64,000 nt of DNA from the NCBI GenBank assembly GCA_900758475.1, contig CAAERQ010000004.1, forward strand, positions 8,264 through 72,263. Reading direction: 5' to 3'. Shown here in pieces: positions 23,035-31,592 of this stretch. How positions within the stretch are numbered: the first letter of the stretch is position 1; each line of letters begins with the position of its first letter. This DNA comes from an uncultured Collinsella sp. (GTDB taxonomy: Bacteria; Actinomycetota; Coriobacteriia; Coriobacteriales; Coriobacteriaceae). The position numbers and the translations under genes were made by a program. Under the pieces are notes generated by a model that was given only the letters and a program-made list of their open reading frames with translations, was not told where the DNA came from and did not search any database.

Positions 23035-25548
23035 TTATAGGTAGCGTCCGGTAATGCTCTTGGAGCAGACTGCGATGTCGCCCGGCGTACCGGCGCAGAC
23101 GATTTGCCCGCCCGCGTCACCACCGCCCGGACCCATGTCGATTACATAATCGGCGTTACGGATAAGGTCGAGATCGTGTTCGATCACGATAACCGTGGCG
23201 CCCTTGGCAACGAGGCCGTCGAACACGTTCAACAGCACCCGAACATCGAGCGGATGCAAGCCAATCGTGGGCTCGTCAAATACGAATACGGCATCATCCT
23301 GCACGCGGCCCATCTCGCTCGCGAGCTTAAGGCGCTGTGCCTCACCGCCCGAAAGCGCCGGCGTGGGCTCGCCAAGCGTGAGATAACCCAGGCCCAGGTC
23401 GTGCAAGGTCTGCAAACGCGTCTGAACCTTCTTGAGTCCCACCGTGGCGTCGAGCGCCTCATCCACACTCATATCCATGAGCTGCGGCAACGTAAGCAGG
23501 CTCCCGTCCTTGCCCTCGCGATGGATATGCGAGGCGGCCTCGGCGTAGCGCGAACCGCGACATGCCGGGCAGACGATCTCGACATCGGGCAAAAACTGCA
23601 CGTCGAGCGATATAGAGCCCGTGCCATCGCACGTAGGGCAGCGCAAGGCGCCGGTGTTGTAGCTAAAGGCGCCCGCCTTGTAGCCGGCTGCCTTAGCCTC
23701 GGACGTACGGGCGAAGGCGCGGCGCAGCTCATCATGGATGTCGGCATAGGTCGCCACCGTCGAGCGCACGTTGGCGCCGATAGGTGTAGCGTCAATCAGG
23801 TTTGCGCGTGCGATACCCTCGGCGTCGACCCAGCGCACATGGCTTGGCAGGCGCTCGCCAGTTGCCCGAGCCTTGAGCGCCGGGATGAGCGTCTCGAGCA
23901 CCAACGTCGTCTTGCCCGAGCCCGAAACGCCCGTCACCGCAACGAGACGGCCGCGCGGGATATCGACTTCGAGCGGTTTAACGGTGTGGATAGCATTGGT
24001 CGCCATACGGATATGGCCCTGGTCGAACATTTCGTCGTCAGTCACCTGCGGACGCAAGCGCTTGGGCTCTGAGCGCAAAAACGGCGCGATGCGGCTGCTC
24101 TGCGATTGCTCGACCTCGTCTACCGTACCGGCAGCGATCACGTTACCGCCGCCTGCTCCGGCGACGGGGCCCATCTCGACCAGGTAGTCGGCTTCCGCCA
24201 GCACACGCGTATCGTGGTCGACAACAACTACGGTGTTGCCGTCATCCACCAGATCGCGCATTACGCCCACCAGGCCGTCGACATTGGCAGGATGCAAGCC
24301 AATCGAAGGCTCGTCCAGCACATAAAGCACGCCTGTCGATCGATTGCGCACCACGCGAGCAAGCTGCACGCGCTGGCGTTCACCCGTGGAGAGCGTGGCA
24401 CCGGCGCGGTCGAGTGAAAGGTAATCGAGACCCAGGTCGACCAGACGACGGGCCGCGCCCAAAAACGAATCGCAGATATCCGTCGCCATGGGCTGCATCT
24501 CGGTCGGCAAGGATGCGGGCACCCCGCGCACCCACTCAATCGCATCACCAAGCGTCATGGCCGCGGCCTGCGCCAGATTGACACCACGCACCTGGGGCTG
24601 GCGCGCAGCCTCGGAAAGACGCGTGCCGCCGCAATCACGGCATGGCCCCTCGCGCAGAAAGCGCGCAACGCGTTTTAAGCCCTTATCGTCCTTGACCTTG
24701 GCGAGCGCATTCTCGACGGTATAGACGGCGTTGTAATAGGTAAAGTCGAGCGGCGTGGCGCCCTCGCCATTTTTGGGAACGTAGAGAATGTGCTTCTTAA
24801 CCGCCGGGCCGTGGAACACGATGTCGCGCTCTTGAGGAGTGAGCTGGTTAAACGGCACATCGGTGCGCACGCCCATCTCGCCAGCCACCTGCTTCATCAG
24901 ATCCCACATGAGCGTGCCCCAGGGAAGCACCGCGCCCTCGTTGATGGTCTTTGACTCGTCGGGCACCAGGCTCGCTTCGTCCACCTCGCGCATGACACCG
25001 GTGCCGCCGCAAGTAGGGCACGCGCCGCCGCTGTTAAAGGCAAGGTCTTCGGCGCTCGGGGCGTAGAACTCGCGGCCGCATGTCGGACACGTGAGCGACA
25101 GGCCTGCGGCCACGTTAAGGCTCGGCTCCACACGCGCCCCGCAATGCGGGCACACGTGATGGGCGCAACGGCTAAAGAGCAGACGCAGGCTGTTGTTGAG
25201 CTCGGTCATGGTACCAAAGGTCGAGCGCACGCCCGGCACGCTGGGGCGCTGGTGCAGCGCGAGCGCCGCCGGCACGTGTAGCACCTCGTCCACCTGGGCG
25301 TGCTCGGCCTGCGTCAGGCGACGTCGAGTATAGGTGCTGAGTGCTTCCAAGTAGCGACGCGAGCCCTCGGCGTAAAGAACGCCCAGTGCCAGCGAGCTCT
25401 TGCCCGAACCCGATACGCCGGCAATACCCACCAGCTTTCCCAGCGGAATATCGATATCGATGTCCTTGAGGTTATGGACGCGCGCGCCACGCACCTCGAT
25501 AGCCTGCGGACTCATCTTCTGTTCCGTCACCTTTATCACCCTACTCAT
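23035..25548 (-). CDS. UvrA-like ABC ATPase (short, class II type)
   Basis: An 837-residue tandem ABC ATPase of the excinuclease UvrA family. Two Walker A motifs (GVSGSGKSS near 45 and GVSGSGKTT in the second half), two signature motifs (LSTGERQR and LSGGEAQR), and CxxC pairs of zinc modules (CPHCG/CPTCG and CPTCDG/CPAC) are present. Canonical UvrA is about 940-970 residues; the shorter length fits class II UvrA proteins, some of which accompany drug resistance (DrrC-like) and lack part of the UvrB-binding region. A role in protection from DNA-binding drugs is possible but unproven. The ATG at 25548 overlaps the upstream ATPase gene by 8 bases; MSPQAIEV at 25515 is an alternative start. Confidence 0.88.
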   Translation of the reverse strand: MSRVIKVTEQKMSPQAIEVRGARVHNLKDIDIDIPLGKLVGIAGVSGSGKSSLALGVLYAEGSRRYLEALSTYTRRRLTQAEHAQVDEVLHVPAALALHQRPSVPGVRSTFGTMTELNNSLRLLFSRCAHHVCPHCGARVEPSLNVAAGLSLTCPTCGREFYAPSAEDLAFNSGGACPTCGGTGVMREVDEASLVPDESKTINEGAVLPWGTLMWDLMKQVAGEMGVRTDVPFNQLTPQERDIVFHGPAVKKHILYVPKNGEGATPLDFTYYNAVYTVENALAKVKDDKGLKRVARFLREGPCRDCGGTRLSEAARQPQVRGVNLAQAAAMTLGDAIEWVRGVPASLPTEMQPMATDICDSFLGAARRLVDLGLDYLSLDRAGATLSTGERQRVQLARVVRNRSTGVLYVLDEPSIGLHPANVDGLVGVMRDLVDDGNTVVVVDHDTRVLAEADYLVEMGPVAGAGGGNVIAAGTVDEVEQSQSSRIAPFLRSEPKRLRPQVTDDEMFDQGHIRMATNAIHTVKPLEVDIPRGRLVAVTGVSGSGKTTLVLETLIPALKARATGERLPSHVRWVDAEGIARANLIDATPIGANVRSTVATYADIHDELRRAFARTSEAKAAGYKAGAFSYNTGALRCPTCDGTGSISLDVQFLPDVEIVCPACRGSRYAEAASHIHREGKDGSLLTLPQLMDMSVDEALDATVGLKKVQTRLQTLHDLGLGYLTLGEPTPALSGGEAQRLKLASEMGRVQDDAVFVFDEPTIGLHPLDVRVLLNVFDGLVAKGATVIVIEHDLDLIRNADYVIDMGPGGGDAGGQIVCAGTPGDIAVCSKSITGRYL

Positions 25549-26659
25549 GCCATAAAACGCGATCGCGAATGTACACGCCCAGCATGGGCACGGTAAACCG
25601 GACGAGACCGTATCCGGCGGCCTCGATGACGCGCTCGCGAATCAGGCTTGCGCGATATTTACTCGCCCAACTCTGGGTGCGATCGCAACGCTCAATGATA
25701 TCCGCCATGCGCGTCGGCTTACCCTCGTCAGCAGCCATGGCCTCGATAAAGAGGCGTTGCGGACTGCGCAACCCGTAATACAGAGGCGCGTCGACCGCTT
25801 CGTAGAACTCGGAGACGGCATCCGCATGGCCATCCTCGACATCGCGCCTTTCGATGACCTGCGAGCCACGCCGGACAGCAGACCGCCACATGTAATATCC
25901 CACCAGCTGAACCATATAGGGATGCCCCATGCTCTTGCGCGCCGCAAGGTCCGCCGTCTCCGCGTCAACGCAAAGACCAGCGTCTTTGACCGTCTGGATA
26001 TACGAATCGCGCACCTTGGGCAAAGATATCGCCCCCAACGTACGCTGCTGGGCACGCCGCAAAAACGTCACGCTCGGCTCTTCGAGCAGATCGTCAACCA
26101 TACTGGGTAAGCCGGCGAACACCAGCGCAAGACCGCGCTGGTCGCTATCGGACAAGCCCGTAACGTCCTGGTCTCCGAGCACCTGCTGATAGAGAACGGC
26201 AAGAGCCGCCAGCTCCTCGATAGACGCAGATTGCGCCTCGTCAATCGCAAACAGTATGCCCTTGCCTGGACCGAGCTTCTTGAGGCGCTCGTTGACCAGT
26301 CCTCGCAACGTCTCGCCCTTTGCCCGCGCCGCCTCGACCGACATCCGGCCAAACGACGGCCCGAACTCCATTGACGTCACAACGGGTTTATTCGAGCGAA
26401 GCGCGTCGGCCAAGCGGTCGCATAAGCCAAGCGAAGCGGAATCGGAGATAACCGCCCATCCGCGCTCGCTGGCTAGACGTTGCAGCTCCCGCAGGAGAAC
26501 CGTTTTGCCGCAGCCGCGGTTTCCCGTAATGAGCATGAGCCTACCCGGCGCTCCGGCTCCGTTGTCGAGTCCTTCCTCAAAATCTTCGATGACCGACTCT
26601 CGACCGATGAGCATCGGAGGCCGCTTGCCTGCCGTTGGCTTAAAGGGATTTGGATTCAT
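25541..26659 (-). CDS. AAA/STAND-type ATPase (ORC/Cdc6-like)
   Basis: A 372-residue P-loop ATPase. Walker A is GNRGCGKT (46-53), Walker B is FAIDEAQ near 137-143, and a sensor-like LVFAGLPSM segment follows. The C-terminal third (after about 285) looks like a winged helix (LFIEAMAADEGKPTRMADI and the basic ASKYRASLIRERVIEAAGYG stretch). Such single proteins are common in gut bacteria and often of unknown role; signalling or DNA-binding ATPase activity is inferred. It overlaps the UvrA-like gene, suggesting joint expression. GAGGAGG precedes the ATG. Upstream, AGTTATACCAA occurs twice (26695 and 26713), a likely regulatory site. Confidence 0.8.
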   Translation of the reverse strand: MNPNPFKPTAGKRPPMLIGRESVIEDFEEGLDNGAGAPGRLMLITGNRGCGKTVLLRELQRLASERGWAVISDSASLGLCDRLADALRSNKPVVTSMEFGPSFGRMSVEAARAKGETLRGLVNERLKKLGPGKGILFAIDEAQSASIEELAALAVLYQQVLGDQDVTGLSDSDQRGLALVFAGLPSMVDDLLEEPSVTFLRRAQQRTLGAISLPKVRDSYIQTVKDAGLCVDAETADLAARKSMGHPYMVQLVGYYMWRSAVRRGSQVIERRDVEDGHADAVSEFYEAVDAPLYYGLRSPQRLFIEAMAADEGKPTRMADIIERCDRTQSWASKYRASLIRERVIEAAGYGLVRFTVPMLGVYIRDRVLWHE

Positions 26660-26694
26660 GTCGGCCTCCTCGGATTGGCAAACCCTGGTAATAG

Positions 26695-26723
26695 TTATAC
26701 CAACTTGTACCGAGTTATACCAA
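26695..26723. promoter_or_regulatory. Direct repeat of AGTTATACCAA upstream of the ATPase
   Basis: Two direct copies of AGTTATACCA(A) spaced about 18-19 bases start to start lie 36 bases or so upstream of the AAA ATPase start. They look like paired regulator half-sites. Confidence 0.4.
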
Positions 26724-26730
26724 TAGCATC

Positions 26731-26755
26731 TGACAAAGGAGATGCCCCTTTGTCA
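26731..26755. repeat. Palindromic repeat, TGTGACAAAGG family, overlapping the TetM-like stop
   Basis: TGACAAAGG and CCTTTGTCA flank AGATGCC. On the minus strand the ATG codon and TGA stop of the TetM-like gene form the palindrome's left edge. Confidence 0.85.
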
Positions 26756-28756
26756 CATGTGGCCGAAAAACTCGGCGTCTGCTGCTCGCCAGGGGCAGAA
26801 GGTGGAGGGATCGACCTTTACGTGGGCTGCCTCGGGGACGTCATACCACTTGACGGTGTAGCCAGCGCCGTGAGAGCAAAAGACCGAATCGGGCGTGTTG
26901 GGCAGATCAGCCTCGGGCTCATAGGCGGCCGTCTCGATGACGCGCTCGGCATCATGGCAAGACGCATAGCCGGCGAACTCTAGGTACAGATGACCACGGC
27001 CACTCGTGTAGGCAGCCACCTCCAGCGCGTAATCCTGCACCTCGGATGCCGGCACGCGACCCACAAGCTTCGCCCGGTCTCCCGCCATCGTCGGCGGCTC
27101 GTACTCGGCACCCATGCGCGTGGCATCCGAGAGCGCCCGGCCCACACACTCCCCCGGCACCTCGAGCTCAAAGTGGTACCACGGCTCCAGCAGCACGTCT
27201 GTGCCGGCCTCGCGCGCCTGCATCAAACCCTGGCGAATCGCGCGGTACGTGGCCTGGCGAAAATCGCCGCCCTCGGTGTGTTTGGCATGCGCACGGCCGC
27301 CCGTGAGCGTAATGCGCACATCGGTGACGGGCGAGCCGGTCAGCACGCCCAGGTGATCGCGCTCCATGGCGTTGGTGAGCGCCAGACGCTGCCAGTTAAG
27401 ATCGAGCTCGTCGGTCGAGGTAACGGTGCCAAACTGCACGCCCGAACCCGCTGGCAGCGGCTCCAAGCGCAGATGCACCTCGGCATAGTGGCGCAGTGGC
27501 TCAAAGTGGCCCACGCCCTCGACCGGCTGCGAAATAGTCTCCTTATAGAGAATGCCGCCGGGCTCAAACGCAATCGAAAGGCCAAAACGATCTGCCAACA
27601 CCCGCTGCACGACCTCGAGTTGCACGGCGCCCATCAGCTGCAGGTGAATCTGCTCGAGATGCGTATTCCAGCTTACGCCGAGCATGGGATCTTCGTCCGC
27701 CAACTCAGTCAGTGCTTTGAACACCGCATGGACATCGTGTTCGCCCGGAAGCACCGTATAGGTGAGGACAGGCGCAATGACGGGCGCATCGCCCGCGGTC
27801 TCCGCGCCCAGGGCGTCCCCCGGGCGAACGTGCGCAAGACCCGTCACGGCACAAATACCGCCAGCAGCAACTTCTTGGGCAAGCTCATACTTTTCGCCGT
27901 TATAAATGCGTACCTGATCGACCTTCTGCTCCCATGCCTCGGCACCGGAGCGTCCGTTGATCACCTGTTTGGCATGCAGCGTGCCGCCGGTCACTTTAAC
28001 CCAAGCCAAGCGCTCACCGCGATCCCCACGGCTGACACGATAGACGCGCGCGGCAAACTCCGGGCACCATGCCTGTTCGCGCATCAACGCGCATATTCCA
28101 TCCAGCAGTTCGTCCACGCCTTGGTCCTTGAGCGCCGAGCCGGCAAAACAGGGAAAGAGCTTGCGCTCGGCAACCATGCGCGACAGCGTTGCGACGGAAA
28201 GCTCACCCGCTTCAAGAAACTCCTCGAGCGCTGCTTCGTCCAACGCAGCAGCGTCCTCCTGAACGGCCTCGCCCGCCAACAGTTCGCCGGCATCCAGGCA
28301 GCCCTCGGAAAGACGCTGCCCAAGCTGTGCCAGCAAAGCATCGCGGCCGGGATTCTCCAAATCGATTTTGTTGATATAGATGAATGTCGGAATGTCATAG
28401 CGCGCAAGCAGTCGCCACAGGGTTTCGGTGTGCCCTTGCACGCCATCGTTGGCACCCACAACCAAAATCGCATAGTCGAGTGCGCGCAACGTGCGCTCCG
28501 CCTCAGCAGAAAAATCGACATGCCCCGGCGCATCCACGAGCATGACGTGGGTATCGCCATGGTCGAGCACGGCTTGCGACGAGAAAATCGTGATGCCACG
28601 TTCGCGCTCGATCTCGTTCGTATCCAGATGCGAATCGCCATCGTCCACGCGGCCGCGCTTGCGAATGCGACCCGCGTTGAACAGCATGGCCTCGGCCAGC
28701 GTGGTCATGCCGGCATCGACATGCGCCAAGATTCCAACGACCGCTTGCTTCGACAT
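26753..28756 (-). CDS. TetM-like translational GTPase with a substituted P-loop Lys
   Basis: A 667-residue elongation-factor-G-like GTPase of the ribosomal protection (TetM/TetO) type. Switch and base motifs are intact: RGITIFSSQ (G2), DAPGHVD (G3) and NKID (G4), followed by domains II-V including the EF-G domain IV-like GGRAHAKHTEGGDFRQAT. The P-loop reads AHVDAGMTTLAE: Met17 stands where the otherwise invariant Lys is expected. The end differs from TetM: a C-terminal stretch with CSHGAGYTVKW is present. AAGAGGAG before the ATG at 28756 sets the start. It may be a housekeeping paralogue rather than a resistance protein. The stop codon lies in a palindromic repeat. Confidence 0.85.
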   Translation of the reverse strand: MSKQAVVGILAHVDAGMTTLAEAMLFNAGRIRKRGRVDDGDSHLDTNEIERERGITIFSSQAVLDHGDTHVMLVDAPGHVDFSAEAERTLRALDYAILVVGANDGVQGHTETLWRLLARYDIPTFIYINKIDLENPGRDALLAQLGQRLSEGCLDAGELLAGEAVQEDAAALDEAALEEFLEAGELSVATLSRMVAERKLFPCFAGSALKDQGVDELLDGICALMREQAWCPEFAARVYRVSRGDRGERLAWVKVTGGTLHAKQVINGRSGAEAWEQKVDQVRIYNGEKYELAQEVAAGGICAVTGLAHVRPGDALGAETAGDAPVIAPVLTYTVLPGEHDVHAVFKALTELADEDPMLGVSWNTHLEQIHLQLMGAVQLEVVQRVLADRFGLSIAFEPGGILYKETISQPVEGVGHFEPLRHYAEVHLRLEPLPAGSGVQFGTVTSTDELDLNWQRLALTNAMERDHLGVLTGSPVTDVRITLTGGRAHAKHTEGGDFRQATYRAIRQGLMQAREAGTDVLLEPWYHFELEVPGECVGRALSDATRMGAEYEPPTMAGDRAKLVGRVPASEVQDYALEVAAYTSGRGHLYLEFAGYASCHDAERVIETAAYEPEADLPNTPDSVFCSHGAGYTVKWYDVPEAAHVKVDPSTFCPWRAADAEFFGHM

Positions 28757-28944
28757 GGCTCTCCTCTTATTACAAGCCCATCGCACGCGGCAACGGGCAC
28801 TCACGCTCCACACTGGATGATACAATTTACGGGCCGGCGGGCGAAGCGGGCCCTATCCCCCGACCGAGCTCATCGCCCCGCGTTGCCGCGCGGCGATTTT
28901 CGTAGGTTCGCGCCTTGCGAAAGCCGGCTCGCAAAACAGCGCAG

Positions 28945-28982
28945 CGAACGAAAATGACCCCACCCGGGGCCATTTTCGTTCG
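28945..28982. terminator. Palindrome downstream of the GNAT gene
   Basis: CGAACGAAAATG and CATTTTCGTTCG form a 12-bp stem around a GC-rich centre, 29 bases past the end of the leftward acetyltransferase gene. It lacks a T-tract but is placed as a terminator. Confidence 0.55.
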
Positions 28983-29010
28983 TGCAAATTGTTGATACGC
29001 GTCCCCGCTC

Positions 29011-29502
29011 TTATGTCTCGCGCAGCCAATCAAACGCGACGCGCGGCGTACCGTCCGACACATATACGATACCGGCGCGCTTAAACCCGGTCTTGGCGAT
29101 GGCGCCCTGCATAGGCAGGTTGTCTTGGTGCGTGTCGATACGCAGATGGTCGATACGTTCCTTGGCAAAGGCAAACATCGCAGCCGCGATGCCGTGCACG
29201 GTGCCATCGGACGCCACGCGATGCAGCACGGCGTACGGAGCGTCGCTGCGCCATTGACCATCCTCAATGACGTCATAGCACTCGTCCGGGCCCGGCAAAA
29301 AGGCAAACGTCGCCACCACGCGGCCGTCGACTTCGCACACATAGCTGCCATCGGCGGCGATATCGGCAGCCAGCTGCTCGGCAGAAGGCGTGCCCTCGGG
29401 CCACTGCGTGGCGTTGCCATGTGCGCGCATAAAGGCGCGGGCTGCGTCGTAGATAGCCATGACGGCGGGAATGTCGGTATCGAGGGTTTTTCTGATCATC
29501 AC
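29011..29502 (-). CDS. GNAT-family N-acetyltransferase
   Basis: A 163-residue cytoplasmic acetyltransferase. It begins IRKTLDTDIPAVMAIYDAAR and contains the GNAT acetyl-CoA fold: the VLHRVASDGTVHGIAAAMF helix entry, then the LRIDTHQDNLPMQ and GAIAKTGFKRAG motif B region, which is typical of YkwB-like GNATs. The start is a GTG (29502) followed directly by ATG; GAGG is 7 bases before the GTG. Substrate unknown. It is divergent from the next small gene. Confidence 0.85.
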   Translation of the reverse strand: MMIRKTLDTDIPAVMAIYDAARAFMRAHGNATQWPEGTPSAEQLAADIAADGSYVCEVDGRVVATFAFLPGPDECYDVIEDGQWRSDAPYAVLHRVASDGTVHGIAAAMFAFAKERIDHLRIDTHQDNLPMQGAIAKTGFKRAGIVYVSDGTPRVAFDWLRET

Positions 29503-29576
29503 GCGGCGACCTCACGTTTATTGGTATCACTTTGGTTGAGCAATGATACCAGCGTTTGGAGAGAGGCGCTAAGCAG

Positions 29577-29873
29577 ATGGGAAGCAAAAAGCGAGCCGCC
29601 TGGTCAAAGGCCAAAAGCGAGTTTTTGGGCGCTGCTACCGGCGGCGATATGAGCGACCTGTTTGCGCGCGAGGACGAGCGCCGCGACGCCCTGGACGCCG
29701 AGCGCGATGAGGCCTGGCGCTACAAATCGTGCGAGCGCAAAAACCGTTACGACACGCGCGCCGAGGCCGAGGCCGTTATGGCCGACTGCGAAAACCGCGG
29801 GCGGCGTGGTTTGGCCTGCTACAAATGTGAATACTGCGGCGGATGGCACCTGACGTCGCACCCTTGGAAATAG
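29577..29873 (+). CDS. Small zinc-ribbon-like protein
   Basis: A 98-residue basic and acidic mixed protein of unknown function. The N-terminal half is charged (RAAWSKAKSEF, REDERRDALDAERDE). The C-terminal half has CERKNRYDTRAEAEAV followed by CYKCEYCGGWHLTS: three Cys plus a CxxC and a His, in the pattern of small zinc-ribbon modules. I know similar CGxWHLT endings from small bacterial and phage proteins but cannot assign a role. GAGAGAGG lies 10 bases upstream. The frame, the Cys pattern and a free-standing position divergent to the GNAT gene support a real gene. Confidence 0.7.
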   Translation: MGSKKRAAWSKAKSEFLGAATGGDMSDLFAREDERRDALDAERDEAWRYKSCERKNRYDTRAEAEAVMADCENRGRRGLACYKCEYCGGWHLTSHPWK

Positions 29874-29921
29874 GCGCCGCTTCGGCACGACACTGACGGA
29901 GCGCCAGCTATCGCGCGCAAG

Positions 29922-30626
29922 CTACGGGCGCGGCGGCACCAAAACATCGTAGCGAACGGCCTTGCCCGCAAGTTGATGGCTCGGCTTTATTCCGGCGAGC
30001 AACGGGCCCTTCACCGGCCGTTTGATAACGACTTTGCGCGGATGCACCGCAAGCGCTGCCTGGACCAGCGCCTCCTCATCGGCGCACGGCTGCTCCAAGT
30101 GATGCAGCAGCTGGAACTTCTTTTTCACCGCCGCGCTCTTGGTGCGCTCGGGAAACATGGGGTCCAGGTACACCGCATCGGGAGCGGCAAGCTCGCCCCG
30201 CCCGATCAACTCAGCTGTATGGCGAAGGCCGGCAATGCTGTCCTCGCCCGCATGCAAGCGCATGCGCGCCACGGCTGTCGCAAGCGCCGGTTCATCTGCC
30301 GCGCGATCCAAAGCATCCTTGAGGAGCGCCGCGATCACGCAATCCTGCTCATACAGATCGACGGTAAAGCCCGCGGCCGCCAGCAGCAGCGAATCCTCGC
30401 CAAAGCCCGCCGTGGCATCAATCGCCCATGGTTGCTCGATGCCTTTTGTGCGCGCAGCCTTTACCAACAGCTCTTGCTGCAGACGGCCCCGCTTGAGCCG
30501 CGGAAGCATGCGGGTAAAATCGGCACACAGCTCCATCGTGCCGTCGGTGAGCGTGAGACCCTCGGACTTCCCGATCAGCTCAAGCCCCGCGGCCCGAGCA
30601 ACAGAAAAGGGATCGACGACGCCCAT
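29922..30626 (-). CDS. rsmJ: 16S rRNA m2G1516 methyltransferase RsmJ-like
   Basis: A 234-residue SAM-dependent methyltransferase. DATAGFGEDSLLLAAAGF is the SAM-binding motif I in the RsmJ form, LDPMFPERTKSAAVKKK is the catalytic N/DPPY-like segment of this family, and VIKRPVKGPLL follows as in RsmJ. The N-terminal LTLTDGTMELCADF matches the RsmJ entry. It would methylate G1516 in 16S rRNA. Two starts are possible; AAGGAG is 5 bases before the ATG at 30626 but overlaps a GTG at 30632, so the ATG is chosen. Confidence 0.88.
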   Translation of the reverse strand: MGVVDPFSVARAAGLELIGKSEGLTLTDGTMELCADFTRMLPRLKRGRLQQELLVKAARTKGIEQPWAIDATAGFGEDSLLLAAAGFTVDLYEQDCVIAALLKDALDRAADEPALATAVARMRLHAGEDSIAGLRHTAELIGRGELAAPDAVYLDPMFPERTKSAAVKKKFQLLHHLEQPCADEEALVQAALAVHPRKVVIKRPVKGPLLAGIKPSHQLAGKAVRYDVLVPPRP

Positions 30627-30689
30627 GGGCACTCCTTAGCAAGCAAAACGAACACGTGAGCGCCGTTTGTGTCGGCACCCAACCGTTCG

Positions 30690-30833
30690 CTATTGTCCCA
30701 CATGCGACATGGTCCACAGCATCGCAATGCAAAGCACCGCCATCAATCCCGTGCACACGGCAGCGATCACAGAATCACCCATGCGCCTTCCCAACGACCG
30801 CGGCTCACGCACTTGCCCTGCTCCGTACATCAT
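30690..30833 (-). CDS. Small single-pass membrane protein
   Basis: A 47-residue protein, MMYGAGQVREPRSLGRRMGD followed by one membrane segment of about 20 residues (VIAAVCTGLMAVLCIAMLW). An exact AAGGAGGA stands 4 bases before the ATG, which is stronger than for any longer frame. The basic N-side predicts an N-in orientation. No function can be assigned. It is upstream of rsmJ in the same direction, 63 bases away, and may share its transcript. Confidence 0.6.
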   Translation of the reverse strand: MMYGAGQVREPRSLGRRMGDSVIAAVCTGLMAVLCIAMLWTMSHVGQ

Positions 30834-31062
30834 GACTCCTCCTTGAGACCAGCTCCTTGTTACGGCCTCATCATCGCAGCGCCGCACATGGGCTGCCATC
30901 GATTTGGCTTACGTCCAGCTTTCCTTTTTGAAAGGTTGAACCGTATAGGCAAGAGACGCTTTCAAACGCATGCATCGCCCCGTTGAACTACAATGTGCTT
31001 CACGATATGTGCCGCAACCTGGGTGCGACAGATTCTCCGCGCCCGCATCGAAAGGACCAGCT

Positions 31063-31464
31063 ATGAGCGCCGCTCGCAAGACACTCAAAATCCTTGCCCT
31101 GATTTATTTTGTTCTGGGCATCGCCAGTCTCGTCATTGGAATCGCCGGCATCGCGACCGGCAACCTCGATTCCACGTACGGGTCGAACGCCATGCTCGCC
31201 GCGGTCGTGCTGGTCGTCAAGGGCCTTGTCGACCTTGCCGCAGGTGTTGCGGGTATCAAGGGCGCCAACAAGCCTTCGCAGGTGGATGGCGCGTTTAAGC
31301 TCGGCATCGTCGCCGCGGCAGCCACGCTCTTCCAGGCCGCGCTCACGCTTCCCGCGCTCGGCGGCAGCTCCGTCAATATCGTCGCCTTTGTCATCGTGGT
31401 GTACGACCTGTTCTTTGTTCAGCAGGCGCACGCCGTTAAGGCCGAGAACAAGGACCGCCTGTAA
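31063..31464 (+). CDS. Four-segment membrane protein, unknown function
   Basis: A 133-residue protein with four predicted membrane segments (about 7-29, 40-65, 77-97, 102-120) and a short basic end. Small loops and Gly/Ala-rich helices suggest a compact integral membrane protein. I do not recognise the family firmly; DUF-type four-helix proteins of this size are common in actinobacteria. AAAGGA precedes the ATG by 7 bases; a longer frame from 30970 lacks a ribosome site. A clear terminator follows, so it is a single-gene unit. Confidence 0.7.
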   Translation: MSAARKTLKILALIYFVLGIASLVIGIAGIATGNLDSTYGSNAMLAAVVLVVKGLVDLAAGVAGIKGANKPSQVDGAFKLGIVAAAATLFQAALTLPALGGSSVNIVAFVIVVYDLFFVQQAHAVKAENKDRL

Positions 31465-31499
31465 GCGCTCGCTTCTCATAAGCTCTGCAGCCAAGCAAC

Positions 31500-31540
31500 T
31501 AAAAAGGGCCGATCGCGCATCTCCGCGGTCGGCCCTTTAC
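31500..31540 (+). terminator. Terminator of the four-segment membrane protein
   Basis: AAAGGGCCGA and TCGGCCCTTT form a 10-bp stem flanked by A and T tracts. Confidence 0.82.
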
Positions 31541-31555
31541 GTTTGCCCAGACAAA

Positions 31556-31590
31556 ACCTACCAAAACAAACCTGTCCCTTTTTGGCAGGT
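31556..31590. repeat. Palindromic repeat, ACCTGCCAAAA family, beyond the rlmA stop
   Basis: ACCTACCAAAA and TTTTGGCAGGT flank the same CCTGTCCC loop as the copy at 12099-12133. It begins two bases after the leftward rlmA stop codon. Confidence 0.8.
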
Positions 31591-31592
31591 TG

